This document shows positions 1 through 5,741 of a DNA stretch of 7,497 bases, piece after piece; the first letter of the stretch is position 1, and each line of letters starts with the position of its first letter. The stretch spans positions 3,458 to 10,954 of the forward strand of contig MHIY01000008.1 of assembly GCA_001817755.1 (NCBI GenBank), written 5' to 3'. The notes under the pieces are model-generated. The model saw only the letters and a program-made list of their open reading frames with translations. It ran no database searches and was not told the origin of the DNA. Position numbers and translations under genes: made by a program. The DNA comes from Candidatus Colwellbacteria bacterium RIFCSPLOWO2_01_FULL_48_10. Its GTDB lineage: Bacteria > Patescibacteriota > Minisyncoccia > UBA6257 > Colwellbacteraceae.

Positions 1-1115
1 ACCATAAATACAAGCATTATTCCATAAGCGGCCCAGTACAAAAGAGGCTTTGGCTTCGCAACTTTACGCCACATGGCAGCAACCATTATGCTCTCGATCG
101 CAAGCAGCACTCCGCCGGAGATGCCGATGAGTTTTAGAAAATTATCGAAACCCAAGAAGTAGAGAACGACCGGAGCAAGCACAATAACTATGCCCGACCA
201 GAACACCGGCACCTTTAGGTCTCTTATCAAGATATTATCTGCCTCAAAACCTAGAAACGTATAGGCCGTCCAGAGGGAAAGCATCGCGAGAAAGGCAATC
301 ACTGCCCCGCCCCAATGGAATGCCGACGCTATCCCAGCGATCGAATCCGCAGTAACACCGCTCCCGGAGATTCCCAGAACGCCAACCACGAACAGCGCAT
401 AGAGAATTGCTGGAACAAACGTCCCTAGGACCATCGCTGCACTCATCTTCCTGTCACTGATCTTATTCTTTTTAAGATGCTCGCGGATCGATGAGATGGC
501 CGACCGGCCCGACAGCGAAAAGAGCACCGCGCTGAAAGGTAAAGCGACGGCGCTTGGGTTCGGGGTGAAATTGTTCAGATCAAACTGACTCACGCCCAGC
601 GCGAAAACCACGACTATGATAAGCAGTTTAAGCGCGGTCAAAAACATATCGAGCTTCGCAACGCGCTCTATGCCCAGTATTACGGTCGCCGAAAATATTC
701 CCCAGAAACCCAGGAAAACATACTGCTCATTAAGCGCCGGAAGAATGGCTTTCGTGAAATTGACCGATAGGACCAGGTAGATAAGCAAAACCAGGATGAT
801 GCCTACGAGCGTGGTTAAGAGCGACAACCCGAACCCCCAGCGTCCGAGATGTATTTTTGCATAGCCGACGAAGCGATGGTCCCCGGGCGTGTGTTTAATG
901 ACATCCGCATACATCAGGTGTATCGCCGAAAAAACCAGCGCGAAAACGGCCAGATATGCGAACCCGAGCCAAACCCCGGAAACGGAAAAGATATATGGCA
1001 AGCTGAAAACGCCAGCGCCAATTATGAGCGCCGCCATAAGCCCGGCGGGCATAAAAAGCTCCCGGTATAATTCTCTAGCCCTGTCCATTAATAATTTTTG
1101 TATGATTTTGCTCAT
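1..1115 (-). CDS. Aromatic-amino-acid-type permease (APC superfamily), C-terminus cut by window edge
   Basis: This is an integral membrane transporter, most like the tryptophan/tyrosine permease family (Trp_Tyr_perm) of the APC superfamily, predicted to carry an amino acid across the cytoplasmic membrane by ion coupling. About 371 residues are visible and no stop is reached at position 1. A short amphipathic N-terminus is followed by a first membrane helix (about residues 22-44) with the motif GAGVFSLP at 33-40, which matches the broken helix 1 that binds substrate in this fold. Further hydrophobic segments lie at roughly 48-70, 97-119, 132-150, 158-176, 223-249, 264-290, 305-322, 325-347 and 358 onward, so about 10-11 helices are present. 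The ATG at 1115 is chosen because it opens the frame; ATG codons at 1088 and 1052 are alternatives, and none has a good ribosome-binding site. Family is fairly sure; the substrate is inferred. It is the last gene of the leftward set and is separated from the preceding gene by a 123-nt gap holding a palindrome. Confidence 0.87.
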   Translation of the reverse strand, partial: MSKIIQKLLMDRARELYRELFMPAGLMAALIIGAGVFSLPYIFSVSGVWLGFAYLAVFALVFSAIHLMYADVIKHTPGDHRFVGYAKIHLGRWGFGLSLLTTLVGIILVLLIYLVLSVNFTKAILPALNEQYVFLGFWGIFSATVILGIERVAKLDMFLTALKLLIIVVVFALGVSQFDLNNFTPNPSAVALPFSAVLFSLSGRSAISSIREHLKKNKISDRKMSAAMVLGTFVPAILYALFVVGVLGISGSGVTADSIAGIASAFHWGGAVIAFLAMLSLWTAYTFLGFEADNILIRDLKVPVFWSGIVIVLAPVVLYFLGFDNFLKLIGISGGVLLAIESIMVAAMWRKVAKPKPLLYWAAYGIMLVFM

Positions 1116-1122
1116 ATTTCGA

Positions 1123-1188
1123 GCGAGAAGAAATGAAAATTATGAAGCATACACATGCGTGTATGTTGAAGAATTTTCATGAATTCGC
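1123..1188 (-). promoter_or_regulatory. Long imperfect palindrome directly upstream of the permease
   Basis: Three nested arms are seen: GCGA at 1123-1126 with TCGC at 1185-1188; a perfect 9-bp arm ATGAAAATT at 1133-1141 with AATTTTCAT at 1172-1180; and a perfect 7-bp arm CATACAC at 1148-1154 with GTGTATG at 1159-1165, around a 4-nt loop. It ends 7 nt before the permease ATG on the minus strand. It could be an RNA hairpin that controls permease expression, a protein operator, or a weak terminator for the preceding gene; the tail on the minus strand is pyrimidine-rich (TTCTTCTC) but not a true T run. A CATAAT hexamer at 1139-1144 (minus) could be a -10 box, but no convincing -35 was found. The structure is seen directly; the role is inference. 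Confidence 0.55.
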
Positions 1189-1238
1189 AACCGAAATATG
1201 GGCGAAAGGGACAAAATGATTATTAGGGGACGGGGCTT

Positions 1239-1601
1239 CTAAACGATCTCAAAAATTTCATCGCCTTCGCGTACTCGCTTGCCGAGTTTTACTCCTATCT
1301 GTTTGCCTTTTACGGCCTTCGGGATGTCTTTGTGATCGTACTGCATCGAGCCTATCTTAGCCTTGAAGTCGGTGGTTGCCCCGAGGACCCGGACCTTGGT
1401 CCCAACGCGGACAGGCTTGCTGAACTTTATTATGGCTACGCCGATGCCGTTGTAATAATGCGTTACCCAGCCGCACGGCTTCGGGCCCTTAACTGGCTTT
1501 TTCGGCGTTTTTGACACGCGCATTTTTTTTCCAGCCTTCTTTGCTTTCTTCGCGGCCGGGCGCTTCTTGATAATTCGTTTCTTGCGAACTGGTTTCTTCA
1601 T
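1239..1601 (-). CDS. Translation elongation factor-like beta-barrel protein with Lys/Arg-rich tail
   Basis: This 120-aa protein has two parts. Residues 1-42 are strongly basic (21 of 42 are Lys or Arg, with Pro and Ala), like a histone H1-type tail, and are expected to bind nucleic acid. Residues about 43-120 resemble the small stand-alone proteins often named translation elongation factor-like, which look like domain 2 of EF-Tu: WVTHYYNGIGVAIIKFSKPV, then VGTKVRV, a TTDF motif at 77-80, MQYDHK at 86-91, and a closing GxxIGVKLGKRVREGD stretch. The usual family member is near 80-100 residues, so the tail is an extension. No GTPase domain is present. Its ATG overlaps the stop of the upstream SLOG gene as ATGA, which implies translational coupling. 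It ends in TAG at 1239. Family is fairly sure from the TTDF/MQxDH pattern; cellular role is unknown, and RNA or ribosome binding is inference. Confidence 0.85.
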   Translation of the reverse strand: MKKPVRKKRIIKKRPAAKKAKKAGKKMRVSKTPKKPVKGPKPCGWVTHYYNGIGVAIIKFSKPVRVGTKVRVLGATTDFKAKIGSMQYDHKDIPKAVKGKQIGVKLGKRVREGDEIFEIV

Positions 1602-2206
1602 AATACGTGGTTGTTAGTGTCTTTATATTTTTCGATGACCTTGATGAGCTTCTGTATCAGAATCTTGGGGTCTTTGTCGTGGACAATATGGCCGGCCATC
1701 TCTTCCGCGCGGTGGGATTTGTCGATTATCTCCTGTAATATCTCGTCAGTCTCCCAGTCTCCCTCCAAAATGCCAATCGGTTTTTTGTCTTCAAAGGCGA
1801 TAGTAAACTCGTTTATCGTACCCAAGCGGCCGCAACCGAAAACAACCGCATCAGCCGACCTGACCAAAAGTAAATTCCGGCCGGAATAATTGAACCCGGT
1901 ATAGATTATTAGATCGTGGTAATCAATCGGCAGATTATACCTGTCGATGTGGTCGCGCTGGTTCACCGCCGGCGAAAGGCCGATCACTATTCCGCCCTCG
2001 GACTTAGCGCCCTTCGACGCCCAATACGGAAACCCGGTCGTGGCGCCATCCACCAACACGCAGCCCTGGCGGATGATTTCGCGCCCGATCTCTTCGCCCA
2101 GACTGAAAGCATCGACGCCGCAATGGCCAGTCTCTGCTGCACCAGAAACGCAAATCTTGTATTTCAACCCCGTCGAGGCTGGATCGGTTTTAGGATGTTT
2201 AGTCAT
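1598..2206 (-). CDS. LOG/SLOG-superfamily Rossmann protein (TIGR00725-like)
   Basis: The 202-aa product is a Rossmann-like protein of the LOG (lysine decarboxylase-like)/SLOG superfamily, whose members bind or hydrolyse nucleotide-type ligands. Visible motifs in order are KICVSGAA at 17-24 (first strand), LVDGATTGFP at 51-60 (in the place of the usual glycine-rich loop), FNYSGRN at 105-111 (the conserved Arg-Asn position), and GCGRLGTINEF at 124-134, which corresponds to the family signature GGxGTxxE. In the signature a Cys (C125) stands where Gly is common, but GT and the Glu (E133) are kept. Residues 150-195 form a helical tail. The gene starts 18 nt after the stop of the metallo-beta-lactamase nuclease and its TGA overlaps the next ATG by 4 nt, so the three are likely one operon. 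The fold is confident; whether it acts as a phosphoribohydrolase or only as a ligand sensor cannot be told from the sequence. Confidence 0.85.
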   Translation of the reverse strand: MTKHPKTDPASTGLKYKICVSGAAETGHCGVDAFSLGEEIGREIIRQGCVLVDGATTGFPYWASKGAKSEGGIVIGLSPAVNQRDHIDRYNLPIDYHDLIIYTGFNYSGRNLLLVRSADAVVFGCGRLGTINEFTIAFEDKKPIGILEGDWETDEILQEIIDKSHRAEEMAGHIVHDKDPKILIQKLIKVIEKYKDTNNHVL

Positions 2207-2224
2207 GCAGATAACAAGTGCTAT

Positions 2225-3595
2225 CTATTCTAATACAATTTCTTCGTTCAGCGAAGGCGTAACCGCCTCAACGGCCATGTGATCGCGGATCTGAGAAGCA
2301 AGCTCGTTGCTCTGCTCTGGTTCACCGTGTACAAGAAATACTTTTTTCAACGTCGCGCGCATCGGCTTAAGCCACTCCAGCAAACCCTTCTGGTCGGCGT
2401 GGGCGGAATATCCGCCGATCGATACCACCCGGCACCGCACGTGCACCTCCTCGCCAAAAATTTTTATAATCTTCTCGCCATCCAATATGCGACGGCCTAG
2501 CGAACCAGCAGCCTGATACCCTATAAAGAGTATCGTGCTCTTAGGATCGGGCAGATAACGGATTTCGTGATGTAATATGCGCCCCCCGTTCGACATGCCA
2601 GAACCGGCGATGATTATCTTAGGCGGCTTGAAGTCGTTTATCTTTTTCGATTCTTCGGTCGTGGGAGTAAAGTGCAAACCGGGAAAATTAAACAGCCGGT
2701 CGCCTCCGCTCATTATCTCGCCAGCCTCTTTGCTGAAATAGTCATGGTACTTGTGATAGATGTCGGTAAGCTTTATTGCAAGCGGCGAGTCGATGAAAAC
2801 CGGAACTTTGGGAATCCTGCCCTTTTCGATCAGGTCATTCAATTCGTAAAGAAGCCTCTGAGTGCGCTCCATGGCGAAAGCCGGAATCATCAGCGTCCCC
2901 CCGGCGTGCACCGTGTCCTCAACCACATTCTCGAGTAATTCCTTACTGTCATCAATGCCCTCGTGCAGCCGCGCGCCGTATGTCGATTCCATCAGGCAGT
3001 AATCGATTGATTCTTCGATCTTGTCGAAATGGTTTATAAGTACCGGCGAAGTATTGCCGATGTCGCCCGAGAAAAGCACCGACCGGCCGTCGGCCTTGAT
3101 GATGACCGACGATGATCCGAGAATGTGCCCGGCATTTTTAAAAACTATCTTTAGTCCATGGAATTCGATCTCCTTGTCGAACGCAACATCCTCCCACAGG
3201 GTCATGAGGCCATCCACATCTTTAGTGTCATAGAGGGGTTTCTGTTTCTCGCGCGCGGCTTCTCTTTTCAATATGTCTTCGGAGTCAACAAGGAGCGCGT
3301 AGACGAAATCGCGTGTCGGCGCCGTGCCAAAGACCTTGCCGCGGAACCCGTGGCGGTAAAGCTTCGGTAATAAGCCAGAGTGGTCAATGTGGGCATGGGT
3401 TATGAAAACCGCTTTTATTTCCTTAGGATTATATGGGAACGGCTCGAAGTTGTGGCGTTCGCAATAATGACTGCCCTGATGCAGTCCGCAATCCACCATG
3501 ACCTGGATATTTTTACCCGTCTTTTTGTCGGTGCTCTCAAGGAGAAAATTCGAACCAGTAACCCCCTGTGTCGCGCCGTAGAACTTGAGAATCAT
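2225..3595 (-). CDS. Beta-CASP metallo-beta-lactamase RNA nuclease (CPSF73-like)
   Basis: Predicted zinc-dependent nuclease of the metallo-beta-lactamase/beta-CASP family, related to CPSF73 and to bacterial RNA-processing members; it probably cleaves RNA in the cytoplasm. Counting from the chosen ATG (456 aa), the zinc ligands are seen at HAHIDH (67-72), H157 in NAGHILGS, and D178 in SGDIG. Beta-CASP motif A is E203 in MESTYG, motif B is H399 in YSAHADQ, and motif C is H423 in VHGE. A GSGMSNGGR segment (near 332-340) is typical of this branch. The frame can be opened at TTG 3652, ATG 3649 or ATG 3613, but the TTG and the 3649 ATG lie inside a perfect hairpin and family members begin with MxLxFxGAxxxVTGS, which matches ATG 3595 (MILKFYGATQGVTGS). 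ATG 3613 has a GGAG only 4 nt upstream and remains possible. All catalytic residues are intact. Fold and chemistry are confident; the RNA target is unknown. Confidence 0.93.
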   Translation of the reverse strand: MILKFYGATQGVTGSNFLLESTDKKTGKNIQVMVDCGLHQGSHYCERHNFEPFPYNPKEIKAVFITHAHIDHSGLLPKLYRHGFRGKVFGTAPTRDFVYALLVDSEDILKREAAREKQKPLYDTKDVDGLMTLWEDVAFDKEIEFHGLKIVFKNAGHILGSSSVIIKADGRSVLFSGDIGNTSPVLINHFDKIEESIDYCLMESTYGARLHEGIDDSKELLENVVEDTVHAGGTLMIPAFAMERTQRLLYELNDLIEKGRIPKVPVFIDSPLAIKLTDIYHKYHDYFSKEAGEIMSGGDRLFNFPGLHFTPTTEESKKINDFKPPKIIIAGSGMSNGGRILHHEIRYLPDPKSTILFIGYQAAGSLGRRILDGEKIIKIFGEEVHVRCRVVSIGGYSAHADQKGLLEWLKPMRATLKKVFLVHGEPEQSNELASQIRDHMAVEAVTPSLNEEIVLE

Positions 3596-3626
3596 TGCTT
3601 GCAATAATAACATGAAACTCCAGCGA

Positions 3627-3656
3627 AGGCTTGATGTTTCTAAAAACATCAAGCCT
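3627..3656 (-). repeat. Perfect 13-bp hairpin with 4-nt loop between the CxxC gene and the nuclease gene
   Basis: The arm AGGCTTGATGTTT at 3627-3639 is fully complementary to 3644-3656, with a CTAA loop at 3640-3643 (TTAG in the transcript). On the minus strand it begins 9 nt after the stop of the 68-aa gene and ends 31 nt before the preferred start of the nuclease. Neither strand shows a T run after the stem (TTCGCTGG on the minus strand), so it is not a standard intrinsic terminator. It may be an RNA processing or stability element in the leader of the nuclease gene, or a weak terminator between two transcription units. The stem is seen directly; the role is inference. Confidence 0.75.
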
Positions 3657-3664
3657 GAGGGGTC

Positions 3665-3871
3665 TTACTCGAAACGTCCTTCCTTCACGTGCCGCGTTAT
3701 CTCTGAAACTAGAGACTTAACGTGTTTTTCGTAATCCGCTTCTAACGCCGACCACATGGCGCTGCAGTTATCGCAACCCGTAGAATTTTTCGCGTATTCC
3801 TTCATTCGCCACAGACTGTCCGAAGTCTCGGAAAGCTGCTGGACGAGATCATGGTTCCAATCTTTTAACAT
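3665..3871 (-). CDS. Small conserved-looking hypothetical protein with a CxxC motif
   Basis: I do not recognise a named family for this 68-aa product. It is predicted soluble and mostly helical: a helix near residues 5-28 (WNHDLVQQLSETSDSLWRMK), a turn with C33 and C36 (CDNC), then a longer charged helix near 37-65 ending in a TRHVKEG stretch. The CxxC pair together with H7, H50 and H61 could bind a metal or act as a redox pair, but this is a guess. It is accepted as a gene because it lies 7 nt after the Mur ligase stop on the same strand, fits the tight packing of the leftward set, and has a plausible soluble composition. No clear ribosome-binding site precedes the ATG; the nearest GGA is about 14 nt away. 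A perfect hairpin follows its stop. Confidence 0.75.
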   Translation of the reverse strand: MLKDWNHDLVQQLSETSDSLWRMKEYAKNSTGCDNCSAMWSALEADYEKHVKSLVSEITRHVKEGRFE

Positions 3872-3878
3872 GACTTAA

Positions 3879-5105
3879 TTATAGATCCTTTCCGGCTAAA
3901 ATCTCCATAACCGTTGCCTTATCGGACCAGGGTATTTTTTTGCCACGGGCGACGTGAATCGATTTTTCGCTGCCTTTTCCAGTTATGATCACCGTGTCGC
4001 CGGACTTAGCTAAACTAATAGCTTTCTTTATCGCCTCTTTTCTATTCAAGATCTTATGCACATTAGTAATTGGGATTTTGACATTGGGAATTCCAAATTC
4101 AATGTCTGCAAGAATCTGGCTTGGATTTTCGTCATATGGATCCTCGTCGGTCAAAATTATCTCTCGGCAATAGCGGGAGGCTATTTCGCCAAGTTTCGGC
4201 CGCTTCCATTTGTCCCGCCCGCCGGATGCAGAACCAAGTACACATATCAGGTTTGAATTTTCGATTTCAGATTTTTGATTTGTTTGGGGTTTGGGATTTG
4301 GGATTTGGGATTTTAGAGACTGGTACACTTGTTCCAGGCTCTCCGGTGTGTGGGCGTAATCCACGACCACTTCAAAAGGTTTCCGCAAAACATATTCCAT
4401 CCGTCCTGGGACTCCGGCGAATTTTGTGAAAGCGTTCTCGATCACCGGCACGGAGACTCCCAGAGTTTTCAAAACCGCCTCCGCCGCGCCCAAGTTCCAT
4501 TTATTGAATTCACCGGCCATGTTGGATTTTAAGGCGCTTTTGCCGAACATTATCTTACGCCCATTTTTCGCGGCTTCTGCAAAAAATCGAGCATGCTCAT
4601 CGTCTTGGTTGATAAAAAAATATCTTTGGCTCTTCCGGGAATGTTTGCCGATGTAGCCGAAAAAATCCATCTTGGCCTTGCGATATTTTTCAAAGCTTCC
4701 ATGCGACTCAATATGCTCTGGATGCAGATTTATAAAAACCCCGGCGTCATACTCTATGTTCCGGTGGCGATGCTGGACAACGCCTTCGGACGTAACTTCA
4801 ATCAGGGCGTAGTTGCATTTCGCTTTGACCGCATCCGACAGAAATTTCTGGATAGCGAAACGCCCCGGCATGCTGTTGCCGCTGTTCGGCCCAGATTCAT
4901 CGCCCACCTTACGGCGAATGGAAGACAACATGGCGGTTCTTTTCCCCGCCTCCTCCAATCCCGCATTTATCAGCTCAACGACAGTTGTTTTGCCCTTGGT
5001 GCCAGTTACGCCTATTACCGCTATCTTCCGCGAAGGGTGGCGATACAAGATCGCGCCAAGCAAAGATAGGGCAAAGTGATACGGGCTAAGAAGCTCTCTT
5101 CTCAT
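3879..5105 (-). CDS. MurE-like Mur ligase lacking the N-terminal UDP-binding domain
   Basis: ATP-dependent Mur ligase family protein, closest to MurE, which adds the third amino acid to UDP-MurNAc-dipeptide in the cytoplasm. The 408 aa are shorter than MurE (about 480-500): after a hydrophobic 29-residue lead the ATP loop GTKGKTT appears at 35-41, so the usual first domain that holds the UDP part is missing. Other motifs are EVTSEG (103-108), NLHPEHIESHG (126-136), YRKAK with the likely carbamylated K145, GRME (234-237), DYAHTPESLE (249-258), GGRDKWKRP (295-303), and GKGSE (376-380). The amino-acid-selecting motif, DNPR in meso-diaminopimelate enzymes, reads EDPY here (321-324). A micro-repeat insertion occupies about residues 266-285. 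The ATG lies inside the end of ruvA (20-nt overlap). Similar domain-1-less ligases are, to my knowledge, common in candidate-phyla bacteria. Ligase identity is confident; the exact substrate is not. Confidence 0.9.
   Translation of the reverse strand: MRRELLSPYHFALSLLGAILYRHPSRKIAVIGVTGTKGKTTVVELINAGLEEAGKRTAMLSSIRRKVGDESGPNSGNSMPGRFAIQKFLSDAVKAKCNYALIEVTSEGVVQHRHRNIEYDAGVFINLHPEHIESHGSFEKYRKAKMDFFGYIGKHSRKSQRYFFINQDDEHARFFAEAAKNGRKIMFGKSALKSNMAGEFNKWNLGAAEAVLKTLGVSVPVIENAFTKFAGVPGRMEYVLRKPFEVVVDYAHTPESLEQVYQSLKSQIPNPKPQTNQKSEIENSNLICVLGSASGGRDKWKRPKLGEIASRYCREIILTDEDPYDENPSQILADIEFGIPNVKIPITNVHKILNRKEAIKKAISLAKSGDTVIITGKGSEKSIHVARGKKIPWSDKATVMEILAGKDL
4251..4310 (-). repeat. In-frame low-complexity 7-nt micro-repeat insertion in the Mur ligase
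   Basis: On the plus strand four 7-nt units TTTGGG(A/G) run from 4283 to 4310 (three exact TTTGGGA copies at 4290-4310), followed towards 4251 by degenerate GATTT/GAATTT units. Three units make 21 nt, so the repeat stays in frame and encodes SQIPNPK followed by PQTNQKSEIENSN. It falls between the DYAHTPE helix and the VLGSASGGRDK strand, a loop that is much shorter in standard MurE. Its T/G-rich composition differs from the flanking gene. It looks like an inserted or slipped repeat tolerated in a surface loop. Confidence 0.85.
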
Positions 5106-5676
5106 TTTTTAATATCTTCAGAGCTCCCCGCAAACGTTCCTTTACTTCCGTAATTTTCGGGTCAATCTTTGATAGAGCGTTTTTCGCCTGGGTGCCGGTG
5201 TAGCCCAAGCCGGTCAGCGCCTCATAGACATCGTTGTCGGACTCCATTAGCTTTATCGTTTCATGGTGTCCGCCAGGCGAGATCTTATCTCTCAGCTCTA
5301 AAATGATGCGCTCTGAGGTTTTTCTGCCAATGCCTGAAGACTTTTGCAATAAATCTGATTCGCCCGAGGCAATCGCAGCCTTAAGACGTTCGACCGGGGC
5401 AAGCGACATCACAGAAAGCGCCGATTTTGGGCCAATGCCCGAAACCGAAGTCAGAAGCTCAAATAGCCCCAACTCGCTCTCGTTTGCAAAGCCATAAAGC
5501 GCAAGCACGTCCTCGCGGACATGAAGATGAGTAAGAAGTTTAACATCCAAGCCGTTCTTCGGAAGCGACCGCGCGGTAACGGCACTCACATTCACCTTGA
5601 ACGATAATCCGCCAACGCTGACCACCGCGAAGTCCTCGTGCGTGCTTTCAAGCTTGCCGAAAATAGAATAGATCAC
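5086..5676 (-). CDS. ruvA: Holliday junction branch-migration subunit RuvA
   Basis: RuvA binds four-way DNA junctions as a tetramer and loads the RuvB motor in recombination repair. Counting from the GTG at 5676 (196 aa, normal for RuvA), residues 1-62 form the OB-fold domain (VIYSIFGKLE at the start, LTHLHVREDVLALYGF at 48-63), followed by two helix-hairpin-helix motifs, SGIGPKSA (79-86) and SGIGRKTSERI (114-124), then a linker near 133-145 and the RuvB-binding domain III from about 149 with EALTGLGY. The frame opens at ATG 5697, but family members begin with MI-x-x-I-x-G-x-L, which places the start at the GTG; moreover a consensus -10 box (TATAAT) lies between the ATG and the GTG. The end overlaps the Mur ligase start by 20 nt. 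No ruvB or ruvC is in the window. Identity is confident; the start is an inference. Confidence 0.95.
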   Translation of the reverse strand: MIYSIFGKLESTHEDFAVVSVGGLSFKVNVSAVTARSLPKNGLDVKLLTHLHVREDVLALYGFANESELGLFELLTSVSGIGPKSALSVMSLAPVERLKAAIASGESDLLQKSSGIGRKTSERIILELRDKISPGGHHETIKLMESDNDVYEALTGLGYTGTQAKNALSKIDPKITEVKERLRGALKILKNEKRAS

Positions 5677-5682
5677 GAAGTA

Positions 5683-5711
5683 ATTATATCCGGTCATCGA
5701 TAAACTACCAA
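5683..5711 (-). promoter_or_regulatory. Predicted sigma70 promoter of ruvA and the leftward gene set
   Basis: On the minus strand a perfect -10 hexamer TATAAT (5688 to 5683) follows a -35-like TTGGTA (5711 to 5706, 4 of 6 matches to TTGACA) at the optimal 17-nt spacing. Transcription would be expected to start about 7 nt further on, at 5676, which is the G of the proposed ruvA GTG, giving a leaderless mRNA. The boxes are seen; promoter activity is inferred. Confidence 0.6.
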
Positions 5712-5728
5712 AATGAGCCTAAAATCTG

Positions 5729-5734
5729 TATCAT
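5729..5734 (+). promoter_or_regulatory. Possible -10 box of the GlmU-like gene
   Basis: TATCAT, one mismatch from TATAAT, ends 7 nt before the ATG at 5742, so transcription would begin at about 5741 and the mRNA would have almost no leader, mirroring the arrangement at ruvA. No good -35 is found at 16-18 nt upstream, so this is a weak call; the promoter could instead need an activator. Confidence 0.3.
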
Positions 5735-5741
5735 TCCCATA

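Noticed and set aside
849..1182. Two plus-strand open frames near the permease start
   Set aside because: They are antisense to the permease N-terminus, which has clear membrane helices and the GAGVFSLP motif.
1189..1238. G-rich stretch (GGGGACGGGG) as a repeat or terminator arm
   Set aside because: No complementary arm or second copy was found nearby, so nothing beyond composition supports it.
1916..2282. Plus-strand frames of 105 and 111 aa across the SLOG gene
   Set aside because: They are shadows of the minus-strand SLOG and nuclease genes, with no motif of their own.
3627..3656. Intrinsic (Rho-independent) terminator
   Set aside because: The stem is strong but no T run follows on either strand, so it is listed as a hairpin of unknown role.
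4593..5069. 158-aa open frame on the plus strand
   Set aside because: It is fully antisense to the well-supported Mur ligase and its product shows no recognisable family features.
5677..5697. ATG at 5697 as the ruvA start
   Set aside because: It adds seven residues not found in the RuvA family and would lie across the -10 box; the GTG at 5676 fits better. It is not fully excluded.
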